Assembly (NCBI GenBank): GCA_021414185.1
Contig: JAIOOZ010000115.1
Coordinates: 1-20,696, forward strand
Origin: Betaproteobacteria bacterium
GTDB taxonomy: Bacteria; Pseudomonadota; Gammaproteobacteria; Burkholderiales; SG8-41
Length of the DNA: 20,696 nucleotides
Reading direction: 5' to 3'
Shown here: positions 16,801 to 20,329 of the stretch, in pieces
How the letters are laid out: each line of letters starts with the position of its first letter
How positions within the stretch are numbered: position 1 is the stretch's first letter
Notes under the pieces: generated by a model
Databases searched by the model: none
Told to the model about the DNA's origin: nothing
The model's input: only the letters and a program-made list of their open reading frames with translations
Position numbers and translations under genes: made by a program

Positions 16801-17798
16801 GCACGCGGGTGCCGAGACTTGCGGGCATCGAGCGCATCGAAGGCGGCGCCGGCAATGATGTGATCGATCTGACGAGTGCTCTCTACGCTTATACCGATGT
16901 GACGATTGACGGCGGCGACGGCAACGACGCGCTTTGGGGTTCCAGTGGTAATGATGTCCTGCTCGGCAGCGGCGGCAACGACGATCTCTTCGGTGGCGCT
17001 GGGCAGGACTACCTCATGGGCGGGGGCGGCAACGATACGCTCAACGGCGACCGTGGCAACGACCTGCTCGAAGGCGATGAGGGCAACGATGCACTGACAG
17101 ACAGCTTCGGCAACAACCTCCAGTACACGAAGGATGGCAACGACACGTTGGCCGGCGGCGCAGGTAGTGAAGCTTTCATCGGCGGTAAAGGCAACGACAC
17201 GATTACCACCGACACAGGAGCCGACGTAATTGTTTTCAACTACGGCGACGGTCACGATACGGTCGCGGCCAGCACCGGACAGGACAACACAGTCTCGCTC
17301 GGCGGTGGCATCCGTTACAGCGATCTCTTCCTAAGCAAGCAGGGTAACAGCCTCGTGCTGCAGACTGCGGCCAACGAGGACATCACGTTCAAGGACTGGT
17401 ACTCGAGCGCAAACAATCGCAGCGTACTCAATCTGCAGGTCGTCGCCGAAGCAATGAGCGATTTCGCGCCCGGCGGCAGCGACACTCTGCGCGACAACAA
17501 GGCCGAGCGCTTCAATTTCAATCATATCGTGCAGAAGTTCGACCAGGCGCGCGCAGCCTCGGCGAGCAATGCCAATCACTGGTCGGTGATGAACTCGCTT
17601 CTCGATGCGCACCTCGCGGGCAACGACACCGAGGCGATCGGCGGCGATCTCGCGTATCGCTATGGCTTGAACGGAAGCCTGTCAGGCATCGCGATCAATG
17701 CGGCGCAAAGCGTGCTCGCCAGCCCTCAGTTCGGCTCCGCACCGCAAGCCCTGCAGCCGCTCGCCGGATTGCAGGATGGGTTGGTGAAACTCGGCTGA
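4806..17798 (+). CDS. Giant RTX protein (4330 aa) with N-terminal lipase-like domain, CADG and VCBS-like repeats; type I secretion cargo
   Basis: This is a secreted calcium-binding protein of about 440 kDa. Residues 1 to ~470 resemble an alpha/beta-hydrolase: VTGYSLSGHLATVFT carries the nucleophile elbow (G224-Y-S226-L-S228-G), and TSHSI (His440) is a candidate catalytic His; the acid is unassigned. Residues ~470-730 are unrecognised. From 731 to ~2785, blocks of GGxGxDxLx nonapeptides alternate with RTX-associated modules starting Y-x-F-x-x-GDG-x-D-T-I. Residues ~2791-2890, ~3151-3250 and ~3787-3890 are He_PIG/CADG cadherin-like domains. Residues 3252-3786 are five 107-aa VCBS-like repeats. 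A last RTX block and a C-terminal segment ending SPQFGSAPQALQPLAG... form the secretion signal. I see a single cysteine (Cys3299), as expected for unfolded export. GAGGTG precedes the ATG. The cargo is flanked by exporter and adaptor genes. Function could be lipolytic, adhesive or both. Confidence 0.93.
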   Translation: MPINAETVKKYLDFALLQLAAESYMHGINLAAQNTDVVRDQLIRRLKYGFNDPTHPFIKSEAGVTGDADAAPETATTGSNSSVLAAYNRMVATQATRFVNDYEIVDHHANDATGFAATLFRRKTNDPVSGAKAGDYILSPRSTEFRDWAKAGDGERDNTGANLGGIILRGFAIAQLASLEDYWQRLKNGQGWNSATSQWEDNPRLADFKSFIASPLNGGVTVTGYSLSGHLATVFTLTHRSEVKQTYTFNAAGHGELVGLDTSDTNISSMVALFTRVLMDPGSVVVDVANVALRTLQNVALQVQAANPTWNPFITEDGRINSPTLARDNVYQNTRFDFALEYALTFYPTKSLKERAFELVSIGAPQALSGPGYDKITQLFGTATHGDHEIVANSQRHTSNTVPILIEDQPDVYGSGGVSGLLDSVLERLGFVKGDFGTSHSIVLIIDSLSLAVAAQGLDPGLSLETFTSLLAASSNQTSGVVNGISAFRGSVNSEGDSLEKMLDTLRRVLYSQAEYDARNASETPFATPFSRANIGFGNFTNRTAYYANIEDLKTKAGGRKFTIVPLVAAAAEVPGQAKAIDVTKFTIKSETELAVLAGQQDETGLAVRYALRALNPFALAGDGLYADYRPDGMFDGQLNLRSLQSKGDITNEWITARSEMLYRKLVLNVNNLNNDVSKPTNIGMAANPLLTSVTETLRSNKTLYDDLGAGYRVNFGFPFSDKKTTFGTHEKDAIAGGEYNDRLFGEGGDDNLTGNTGDDFLEGGSGKDALRGEGGHDRLVGGRGNDVLDGGAGIDQYEWQEGDGFDTIIDRRDGAYKLGSIRFLDQALAGEKTIVDPNNPKLFTDGAGIRYFLIGRADSTGTLTIYKPGVVGEMKLQDFRSGDFGIVLPDVPPLDKTVLNGTNNPDTLTVTSILQKLFGFGGKDHLIVNLAQAEGWGGLGDDLITNDEGDQYLYGEEGNDILIASGGNDELYGGLDNDAAQGGADDDYLTGDEGNDFLAGGAGSDVLDGGDGNDFMFGGASYEAIGSGGSVAPGGTIDAQGQGWVVSHTSTGDGSFDRLFITGFLGGAQIADDGADVLDGGAGDDFIQGGAGDDLLIGGDGIDTLTGSDDADTLFGDDGADTLYGDTSTFDLANGFYVAPQFHGDDFLDGGAGDDFLFGQGGDDTLYGGDGIDTMVGDDGGLDPQYHGDDYLDGGAGNDQIAGQGGDDTIYGGDGDDGILGDSNALAGQFHGNDFIDGGAGIDIIIGGGGADTIFGGEGDDLIAGDGELVDAAYHGDDYLDGEEGNDVLQGFDGKDTLLGSAGDDQLEGGAGDDDLEGGTDTDILLGGLGDDAYTFAVGDGNDTVEEEGGTDRIRFGDGISSASVIAFESEESPDYLFLKYSDSDTIAMKNGVSGAIEFVEYSDGAIETWTDFLAHALYAPRNLTGTAGDDIMFGGAGADVISGGDGDDRIEAGSGDNHLIGDAGDDQLVGGAGDDLIDGGAGFDTLFGRAGNDTYVFNGGDGHDIIDDAAGFNTVQFGAGIDVSTISASIGQGTDGSAYLAVAYGAGDDVGVKVNATGGVAVYHFADGEALDKEAVDKLTFVTTTKILGNGSAETLNGGNGTDVILGRAGNDTISGGFGDDYLSGGAGNDTLFGNGGNDILTGGTGDDLLLGGMGLDTYVFRPGDGHDTIQKELISAGPGLGFLFDPVADSVRLDFLPSQTTVLKLLAGYPGTPSSFKFLFDTGDTLLIQNGLLTLSGSVPINRVEFLDGTVWDFNTLSAQGISIGNGMVVGTPGADVINGTAVGDSIIALGGDDTINGLGGDDSLIGWAGDDVLNGGNGNDFLRGDGSGDIDVAPQLQGNDILDGGAGDDQLTGGGGSDNLLGGDGNDTLYGDGQTAALPAQYQGNDVLDGGVGNDYIVAGGGNDALDGGGGDDYLEGDGGDDQMVSGAGNDFLEGGSGDDFLSGGTGNDTLIGGVGDDTYVYSRGDGSDTINESPETRSNNVLRLTDIGFDEVVVGKQFGNNFIIRINDGSGQISLQGWFSLREAGLSVVDSAEFADGVTFNPLDLDAMVAEDFLRTGTSGADSLFGDDFDHEFRGGTGNDILNGGTSNDTYIFNRGDGSDTISDFGGNNTIQFGLGITRNQITAVATTYADGHSNLVLAIHDGHVNDRIDIKGGVEGSIQSFSFADGTVLGFEDLFDTVNVDGSGGDGNPYITQSLSGNPNSNNILYGGNGRDFINGGPKNDIIIGGHGDDTLSGGAGFTSYQGGNNIYVFNIGDGHDTIVDPWGGDSFAFGNGIKPQDLQLQIGNFQIDQFGRTTTQVTIVYDSLGDSVSFAVNGDLSFASGFSSLSSNTLGNPFPIQRFFFSDDTGITTGQLGQIAGFNFWAKLDPATGSYTRGQGRVPQAIYPQTLHLEFRSWDALAAADLGWPGPSEFPGLNLADGFISGGMSGSFSPLDQDPAAAEAGLTLGNFDNRLYSLSDLGNLEFGSAKGGTVLGRESNDTIRGFVGNDTLYGLGGNDTLIGTSGAQTIYGGDGDDLLIVGSGLYANLNGGAGSDTYLLNVTGTPALNQIRDKTSDGDFNIAIFDAGITPESFSSLLSSAGAFNIGFSYGPGGQSQLQMVNDGPVHVTSALTLQQALATAPVTELHFSGGGSLSIVELLAKPVETRGFASNDVLYGYSSTLNIFSGDAGHDTLIGGLGDNRYLLNAPSYFGPPGPWHDTIINHRTTTGHFDSIVLYNINPSDIVVSRNYNDLAIAAFNGLDDVTIQNWFQGSAHQVQQIEFVTGTTTNTIWSAATLQGRVVADPDSAPLLANPIADQSVLQDQALMFSIPSNTFSDPDAGDVLLESATLANGNPLPGWLSFDPAIKTFTGTPHAGDLGSYSIKVTAMDPAGMFVSDVFTLNVATNNQVVNGTEGDDALIGGTGDDTLTGGLGNDVLQGGAGNDIYVFNAGDGVDHIQDDQGINSISFGNGITPDDLSLDLGSLLIHVGDDDDAIHIDDFNPQDVFGSPSISEFHFTGGGSLSYSQLIALGFDIVGTSGDEALIGTNVVDRIQGLEGNDVLDGGAGDDLLTGGAGNDTYVFSAGHGADTIDESGALATDSDLISLTALPDDITVTRSGADLVIALNGASDTLTIKTFDDAGNRIAGVHFSNNTTWDRATLAAAANPPNHAPTVANEIANQSTTEDVAFSFTVPGTTFADVNSGDNLTYAATRADGSALPGWLSFNETTGTFSGTPLNDDVGTLSVKVVATDSSNASVSDTFDLTVSNSNDAPVAAVDTVSLLENVTTGNLVSNLLANDTDVDTGDTRSITAVNTTCTVGVVDFNQGNQTLTYAANGAAFDALATGSTATDTFSYTIADAAGATSTATATVTVTGVNDGPVANADAFGMLENSATANLVSTLLANDIDVDIGDTRSITSVNMIGTAGVVSFNQGIQTLTYAANGGAFDALATGVTATDTFNYTITDAAGESSTATATVTVTGINDGPVATGDAVNVFEDAITGNLASMLLANDTDADVGDTRTITSLNTTGTVGTLTFDQGTQTLTYAANGAAQNALRAGVTATDTFTYTIADAAGAISTATATVTVTGVNDGPVASTDAVSVLENVTTGNLASSLLANDTDVDAGDIRAITSVNTVGTTGAVTFNQGAQTLTYAANGVTFDALKAGATATDTFSYTITDAAGASSTATATVTVTGVNDGPVANADTFSVLENAATGNLVSNLLANDFDVDVGDTRSIPAVNTAGTLGVVTFNQGTQTLSYAANGTTLNALKAGATATDTFTYTIADGAGATSTATATVTITGVNDAPTLANAIADQSATQGVTFSFTAASNTFADVDLGDTLTYTATLGNDTALPSWLTFNAATRAFSGTPGSADAGDYAIKLTATDTGNLSVADVFNLSVTGGSTGLTLIGTPNKDVLTGGAGDDTIDGRGNSDLLLGNGGNDTFQYFADGVWTGGFVARNDGSPGNPGTGKTAAIAGKNRSFDVLQGGPGTDVLLGTAGNDAIFLDDSYSAFPGTRVPRLAGIERIEGGAGNDVIDLTSALYAYTDVTIDGGDGNDALWGSSGNDVLLGSGGNDDLFGGAGQDYLMGGGGNDTLNGDRGNDLLEGDEGNDALTDSFGNNLQYTKDGNDTLAGGAGSEAFIGGKGNDTITTDTGADVIVFNYGDGHDTVAASTGQDNTVSLGGGIRYSDLFLSKQGNSLVLQTAANEDITFKDWYSSANNRSVLNLQVVAEAMSDFAPGGSDTLRDNKAERFNFNHIVQKFDQARAASASNANHWSVMNSLLDAHLAGNDTEAIGGDLAYRYGLNGSLSGIAINAAQSVLASPQFGSAPQALQPLAGLQDGLVKLG
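5461..5508 (+). other. Nucleophile-elbow region of the RTX hydrolase domain
   Basis: The codons for G224-Y225-S226-L227-S228-G229-H230 occur after a hydrophobic strand (GVTVT) and before a small-residue helix (LATVFTL), which is the classic lipase nucleophile-elbow geometry. The usual G-x-S-x-G reads G-x-S-x-S here, with the Gly shifted by one. The Ser226 nucleophile is present. Activity therefore seems possible but is not proven by the sequence. Confidence 0.6.
6996..7200 (+). repeat. First RTX calcium-binding nonapeptide block
   Basis: This block encodes consecutive GGxGxDxLx-type units (GEGGDDNLTGNTGDDFLEGG and following, residues ~731-800). These fold into a parallel beta-roll when calcium binds outside the cell. 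The block directly follows the 730-residue N-terminal part and is closed by the first RTX-associated module beginning QYEWQEGDGFDTI. Confidence 0.85.
7500..8790 (+). repeat. Largest RTX array, including 132-bp super-repeats
   Basis: Residues ~900-1328 are a nearly unbroken succession of calcium-binding nonapeptides. The array is interrupted by a non-RTX insert at about 7870-8030 (SYEAIGSGGSVAPGG... to FLGGAQIADDG) and by short aromatic spacers (PQFHGDD, PQYHGDD, GQFHGND, AAYHGDD). It ends in an RTX-associated module starting AYTFAVGDGNDTV. Confidence 0.85.
8235..8762 (+). repeat. Four RTX super-repeats of exactly 132 bp (44 aa)
   Basis: Units start at CAC codons at 8235, 8367, 8499 and 8631, each exactly 132 bases apart. 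The first three read HG[DN]D[FY][LI]DGGAG..., then two to three nonapeptides, then an acidic turn and a short spacer ending in Q/A-F/Y. The fourth starts the same way but lacks the closing spacer. The spacing is measured directly. Expansion by duplication of a whole 44-residue unit is inferred. Confidence 0.8.
9090..13160 (+). repeat. Alternating RTX blocks and RTX-associated (HCBP-like) modules
   Basis: At least eight segments open with a [TIR]Y-x-[FYL]-x-x-GDG-x-D-type motif or its degenerate form (near 9290, 9785, 10690, 11090, 11565, 12420, 12865). Each runs ~80-100 residues and ends in F-x-DG-x-x-[LW]. Each is preceded by a short block of nonapeptides. This corresponds to the haemolysin-type calcium-binding related module seen in large RTX proteins. 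The last two copies before 13160 have lost the GDG core and look degenerate. Confidence 0.7.
10326..10601 (+). repeat. Diverged copies of the HGDD-type RTX super-repeat
   Basis: QGND[IV]LDGG[AV]G[ND]D begins at 10326 and again at 10464, 138 bases (46 aa) apart. Each is preceded by a short spacer (VAPQL, LPAQY) like those of the 132-bp super-repeats near 8235. This shows that the same composite unit was used twice in the protein, with slightly different lengths. Confidence 0.65.
13177..13476 (+). other. He_PIG/CADG cadherin-like domain 1 of the RTX protein
   Basis: The sequence NPIADQS...SIPSNTFSDPDAGD...LPGWLSFDPAIKTFTGTPHAGDLGSYSIKVTAMDPAG...FTLNV is a textbook dystroglycan-type cadherin-like fold. 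The D-x-DxGD calcium-binding loop, the LP-x-WL-x-F motif and the F-x-GTP turn are all present. Such domains act as rigid calcium-stabilised spacers or in adhesion. It separates two RTX regions. Confidence 0.82.
14256..14555 (+). other. He_PIG/CADG cadherin-like domain 2 of the RTX protein
   Basis: The segment shows the same motifs as domain 1: ANQSTTEDVAF, FADVNSGDNLTY, LPGWLSFNETTGTFSGTP and VVATDSSNASVSDTFDLTV. It lies immediately before the five VCBS-like repeats, so the repeats are bracketed by CADG domains. Confidence 0.82.
14559..16163 (+). repeat. Five tandem VCBS-like repeats of exactly 321 bp (107 aa)
   Basis: Unit starts (the Asn codon of ND[AG]PVA) are at 14559, 14880, 15201, 15522 and 15843, and the next domain starts at 16164, so all five units are exactly 321 bases. 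Each has the form NDGPVA...LEN...TGNL-x-S-x-LLANDxDVD-x-GDTR...GV-x-F-x-QG-x-QTLTYAANG...ATDTF-x-YTI-x-DAAGA-x-STATATVTVTGV. The units belong to the VCBS/tandem-95 Ig-like group common in long proteobacterial adhesins. The DVDxGD loop suggests calcium binding between units. Absence of any indel suggests recent duplication or selection on length. Confidence 0.88.
16164..16473 (+). other. He_PIG/CADG cadherin-like domain 3 of the RTX protein
   Basis: NDAPTLANAIADQSATQGVTFSFTAASNTFADVDLGDTL...LPSWLTFNAATRAFSGTPGSADAGDYAIKLTATDTG...FNLSV has the same core as the other two CADG domains. It closes the VCBS-like tract, and the C-terminal RTX block begins just after it (LIGTPNKDVLTGGAGDDTIDG). Confidence 0.82.
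16480..17798 (+). other. C-terminal RTX block and type I secretion signal region
   Basis: Residues ~3893-4330 contain the final calcium-binding nonapeptides and a stretch (FQYFADGVWTGGF...DDSYSAFPG...RIEGGAGNDVIDLTS) that I recognise as recurring near the C-termini of other giant RTX proteins. A last RTX-associated module starts VIVFNYGDGHDTV. The final ~120 residues (FNFNHIVQKFDQARAASAS... to DGLVKLG) lack nonapeptides, are helical and amphipathic, and would carry the uncleaved C-terminal signal read by the exporter. Confidence 0.75.
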
Positions 17799-17806
17799 GC
17801 GCCGAG
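17790..17806. repeat. Small inverted repeat at the RTX stop codon
   Basis: CTCGGC (17790-17795) and GCCGAG (17801-17806) are perfect inverted copies with a five-base loop containing the TGA stop of the RTX gene. No run of T follows, so it is not a standard intrinsic terminator. It could form an mRNA hairpin that affects RNA stability or downstream expression. A simple-sequence tract of GTGAGG-like units follows at 17815-17838. Confidence 0.35.
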
Positions 17807-17875
17807 CGGTAAGGCGTGAGGCGAGAGGGGTGAGGTGTGAAAAGGAAAACCATAAGTAAATCAGGAGGGAAAGCA

Positions 17876-18232
17876 ATGGCAGAACAAACGAAAGACCCGG
17901 CAAAAGCGGAGCCGAAGTCGGTCGGGCTTAATATCCGACTAGCACCGGTGGAGAATTCAGATCAACCCGTGCTCGCCAATTTCACGCGTCTGAACGGCGC
18001 GCCGGGCATGGTGTTCGTCGATTTCGGGTTTCTGGAGCCTGCAGCGCTATCGGCCCTGTCACGGCTCGCCCAATCGGGAGGGAAGATACCGGAAAGCCTC
18101 AATGGCAAGCTCGCGGTGCGGGTGGCGCTTGGTTTTGACACGCTCGCGGCACTACACCAGCAATTGGGGCAGGTGATAGGCGGGCTCAAGGCACAGCAGG
18201 CGGCGCCGGCCAAAAAAGACGCCAAACACTAG
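17876..18232 (+). CDS. Small DUF3467-like protein between RTX cargo and adaptor gene
   Basis: The product is 118 aa. The ATG at 17876 has AGGAGGG six bases upstream, one of the strongest ribosome-binding sites in the window. A longer frame from GTG at 17837 has no such site. Residues ~29-105 (LNIRLAPVENSDQPVLANFTRLNGAPGMVFVDFGFLEP ... LNGKLAVRVALGFDTLAALHQQLGQVIGGLKAQ) follow the DUF3467 pattern: a strand with an ANF-like motif, a hydrophobic VDFG strand, then a basic strand and a long helix. The match is by eye and tentative. It has no signal peptide or membrane segment, so it is likely cytoplasmic. Its place 78 bases after the RTX stop and 32 bases before hlyD suggests co-transcription. A role in cargo handling is possible but undemonstrated; I know of no described function for the domain. 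Confidence 0.68.
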   Translation: MAEQTKDPAKAEPKSVGLNIRLAPVENSDQPVLANFTRLNGAPGMVFVDFGFLEPAALSALSRLAQSGGKIPESLNGKLAVRVALGFDTLAALHQQLGQVIGGLKAQQAAPAKKDAKH

Positions 18233-18264
18233 TCGTCAAGCGAGATACAGGTAGGGAGATCAGT

Positions 18265-19538
18265 TTGTCGTCCATTCCAAAACGCTTATCCACGCTGGAG
18301 GCAGACGCTTGGGATTTTTCGCCTGCGATCCTGCAGGCGCAACACGCGCCGCCATCGCCATTGCCCCGGTTGGTGCTGTATACGCTGCTAACGCTGTTCG
18401 CAGTGCTATTGGTATGGGCCGCATTGGGCAGGCTGGATATCGTTGCAGTTGCACAGGGCAAGCTGGTACCTGAAACTTTCCTCAAGGTAGTTCAGCCATC
18501 CGATTCCGGAGTCATCAAGGAAATACTGGTGAAAGAGGGTGACGAAGTGGCCGCTGGCCAGGTATTGATGCGCATGGACACCAGCGTGTCAACATCCGAC
18601 CGTCGCGTTCTCGATACCGACTTTCAGTTGCGGGCGCTGCAGCTGCGCCGTATCGACGCCGAATTGAAGGGCGTTCCACTTGCCAAGAAGTCCGGCGATA
18701 ACGCAGGACTTTTCGCCCAAGTCGAGGCGCAATACCGGTCACACCGTTTGGCTTACCAGGATGCGCTCGACACCGAACGCGCAGCTCTCGCTAAGGCACA
18801 GCATGATTTGAAGAGCTCCATGGAAATGGAATCGAAACCGAACAGGAACTGCAGGCGCAAACCCATAACGTCGCCAGTCTAAAATCCGCTATTGCGCAGT
18901 CCGAGAAACGCATAGCGCAGATCACTTCCAATTATCACCAGCAGTTGCACAACGAGCGCATCGAAGCCGAGTCGCAGCACAACAAGCTCGACCAGGACAT
19001 CGCCAAGCACACCTACAAGCACGGACTGCTCGAACTGCGGTCGCCGCAGGCCGGGATGATCAAGGACCTGGCGACCCACACGCCCGGCACCGTGGTTTCT
19101 CCAGGTACTGTGATTGCCACCATCGTGCCGCACAACGAGCCACTGCTCGCCGAGGTATGGGTAACTAATCTCGATGCCGGATTTATCGTGCCCAAGCAGG
19201 ATGCAAAGATCAAATTGGTCGCATACCCGTTCCAGCAGTACGGAATGCTCGATGGGGTCGTGCGCCACGTCAGCGTGGATGCCAGCGACAAGCCCGGCGA
19301 CAGCGGCAACATTGGTCAAACTGGTGACTCCGACAAGCCATCGCCTGGCCAGTCACAGCTTTCTTACCGGACATTGGTGCAGCTCAATTCCACTGAACTC
19401 GAAAGCAGAGGTCAACGCTTTAAACTCACACCTGGTATGCAAGTCAGCGCGGAGATCAACCTCGGCACCCGGACTGTCCTCCAGTACCTGCTGTCGCCGA
19501 TCCAGAAAAATCTGCACGAGGCGTGGCGCGAGAGGTGA
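18265..19538 (+). pseudogene. HlyD-type membrane fusion protein of type I secretion, frameshifted with missing coiled-coil segment
   Basis: HlyD-type adaptors link the ABC exporter to TolC. The first frame (TTG at 18265, AGGGAG six bases upstream, up to a stop at 18882) has a cytoplasmic N-terminus, a membrane segment near residues 36-54 (LVLYTLLTLFAVLLVWAALG), the lipoyl/barrel half (VQPSDSGVIKEILVKEGDEVAAGQVLMRMD) and the first hairpin helix. After about 18825 it turns into unrelated basic residues (SKPNRNCRRKP). The continuation is coherent in another frame from about 18831 (IETEQELQAQTHNVASLKSA) through the second helix, LRSPQAG and LATHTPGTVVSPGTVI, to the normal C-terminus LLSPIQKNLHEAWRER. 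The two parts total 424 codons, while E. coli HlyD has 478 aa. The hairpin apex segment usually containing G-x-[IV]S[KR]-x-x-[LV] is absent. This fits an out-of-frame internal deletion, or an assembly error. Confidence 0.8.
18820..18831 (+). repeat. ATGGAA duplicated at the hlyD frameshift junction
   Basis: ATGGAA occurs twice in direct succession (18820-18825, 18826-18831), right where the reading frame must change. Short direct repeats are common at deletion junctions formed by replication slippage, and also at assembly collapse points. The repeat is seen directly; its role in the lesion is inference. Confidence 0.45.
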
Positions 19539-19573
19539 CTAAGACCAATCGGACCTGAGATGGCACCGGACTA

Positions 19574-19602
19574 TTGACCACTTGCCCAACATGGACTAAT
19601 AT
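19574..19602 (+). promoter_or_regulatory. Candidate promoter of the phd-vapC module
   Basis: TTGACC (19574-19579, 5/6 match to the -35 consensus) and TAATAT (19597-19602, 4/6) are separated by exactly 17 bases. The spacing is optimal, and the start would fall about 20 bases before the antitoxin ATG. The -10 lies inside the direct repeat at 19591-19610, which would allow autorepression. Confidence 0.5.
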
Positions 19603-19610
19603 GGACTAAC
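19591..19610 (+). repeat. Two 10-bp direct repeats (ATGGACTAAT / ATGGACTAAC), possible antitoxin operator
   Basis: The two adjacent units differ only in their last base. They overlap the candidate -10 box of the phd-vapC promoter. Phd-family antitoxins usually bind paired sites close to their own promoter, so an operator role is plausible, although known sites are often palindromic. Confidence 0.45.
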
Positions 19611-19630
19611 CTCAAAAAAAGGCGTTTAGT

Positions 19631-19867
19631 ATGGCTACCGTTAATATCCACGAAGCGAAAACGCAATTCTCGAAGCTCGTTGATGCGGCCATGAGGGGCG
19701 AGGAGACTCTTATCGCCAAAGCGGGAAAGCCGGCGGCGAAGCTGGTTTCGATTACCCCTCCCAAGGTTCAGCGCAAATTTGGAACGCTCAAGGGGAAGAT
19801 CAAAATCGCTAAAGATTTCGATTCGCCGCTTTCCGCTGAGGTGCTCGCCGGCTTTGAAGGCCGCTAA
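19631..19867 (+). CDS. Phd/YefM-family antitoxin
   Basis: The product is 78 aa: MATVNIHEAKTQFSKLVDAAMRGEETLIAKAGKPAAKLVSI is a full Phd/YefM DNA-binding fold (strand, helix with EAK-x-x-F-S-x-L, then strands with I-x-K-x-GKP-x-A-x-L). The C-terminal RKFGTLKGKIKIAKDFDSPLSAEVLAGFEG is the toxin-binding tail normally paired with PIN toxins (ending P-L-x-x-x-x-L-x-x-F). The ribosome-binding site is weak (AAAGGCG). Its stop codon overlaps the vapC start by one base (TAATG), indicating translational coupling. It would repress its own promoter at 19574-19610. Confidence 0.9.
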   Translation: MATVNIHEAKTQFSKLVDAAMRGEETLIAKAGKPAAKLVSITPPKVQRKFGTLKGKIKIAKDFDSPLSAEVLAGFEGR

Positions 19868-20244
19868 TGAGATTGTTGCTCGACACGCATGTATTTCTAT
19901 GGTGCGTGAGAGACGACAAGCAACTCAGCAAGACAGCGCGCACGGCGATCGGTGGCGCAGCAGAAGTTTACGTTAGCAGCGCCAGCATCTGGGAGGCAAC
20001 TATAAAAATGACTCTTGGAAAGCTCGACGTCGATATAGATCAGTTAGTGCTGGCAATTGCCGGTAGCGGGTTCATTGAATTGCCGATAGCGGCGCGCCAT
20101 GCCGCCGCCGTTGCGCGACTGCCGGATGTGCATCGGGATCCGTTCGACCGCATTCTCATCGCCCAAGCTCTGACAGAACCGTTGCGGTTTTTGACCGCGG
20201 ACTCAACGCTGAAACATTATTCCGATCTCGTCGAAATTGTGTGA
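19867..20244 (+). CDS. vapC: VapC-type PIN-domain toxin
   Basis: This 125-aa PIN-domain RNase, probably magnesium-dependent, has all four acidic positions: Asp6 (LLLDTHVFLW), Glu43 (SASIWEATIK), Asp94 (HRDPFDRILIAQA) and Asp112 (FLTADS). The LLLDTHVFLW start and DPFDR-x-L-[IV]AQA motif place it in the group associated with Phd-type antitoxins. Family members cut tRNA or rRNA to halt growth; the target here is unknown. It overlaps the antitoxin stop by one base. With an intact active site and an intact antitoxin, the module is expected to be functional. Confidence 0.9.
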   Translation: MRLLLDTHVFLWCVRDDKQLSKTARTAIGGAAEVYVSSASIWEATIKMTLGKLDVDIDQLVLAIAGSGFIELPIAARHAAAVARLPDVHRDPFDRILIAQALTEPLRFLTADSTLKHYSDLVEIV

Positions 20245-20329
20245 CCTTACGATCCCGTATATGCACATATCTTCCAACTATCTGTTACGGTGATCCGTTA
20301 GAATTATTTTTCATACCAGGGAGCTTCAT

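Noticed and set aside
17790..17806. Inverted repeat as an intrinsic terminator of the RTX gene
   Set aside because: The stem has only six base pairs and no T-run follows, so it is listed only as a repeat.
17837..17875. GTG 17837 as the start of the DUF3467-like gene
   Set aside because: The extra 13 residues are translated from the ribosome-binding site region (AGGAGGG) itself, and the ATG at 17876 has ideal spacing.
18945..19538. Second half of the adaptor as a separate gene starting at TTG 18945
   Set aside because: The same frame is open and coherent upstream to about 18831, there is no ribosome-binding site at 18945, and the protein would begin in the middle of a coiled-coil helix.
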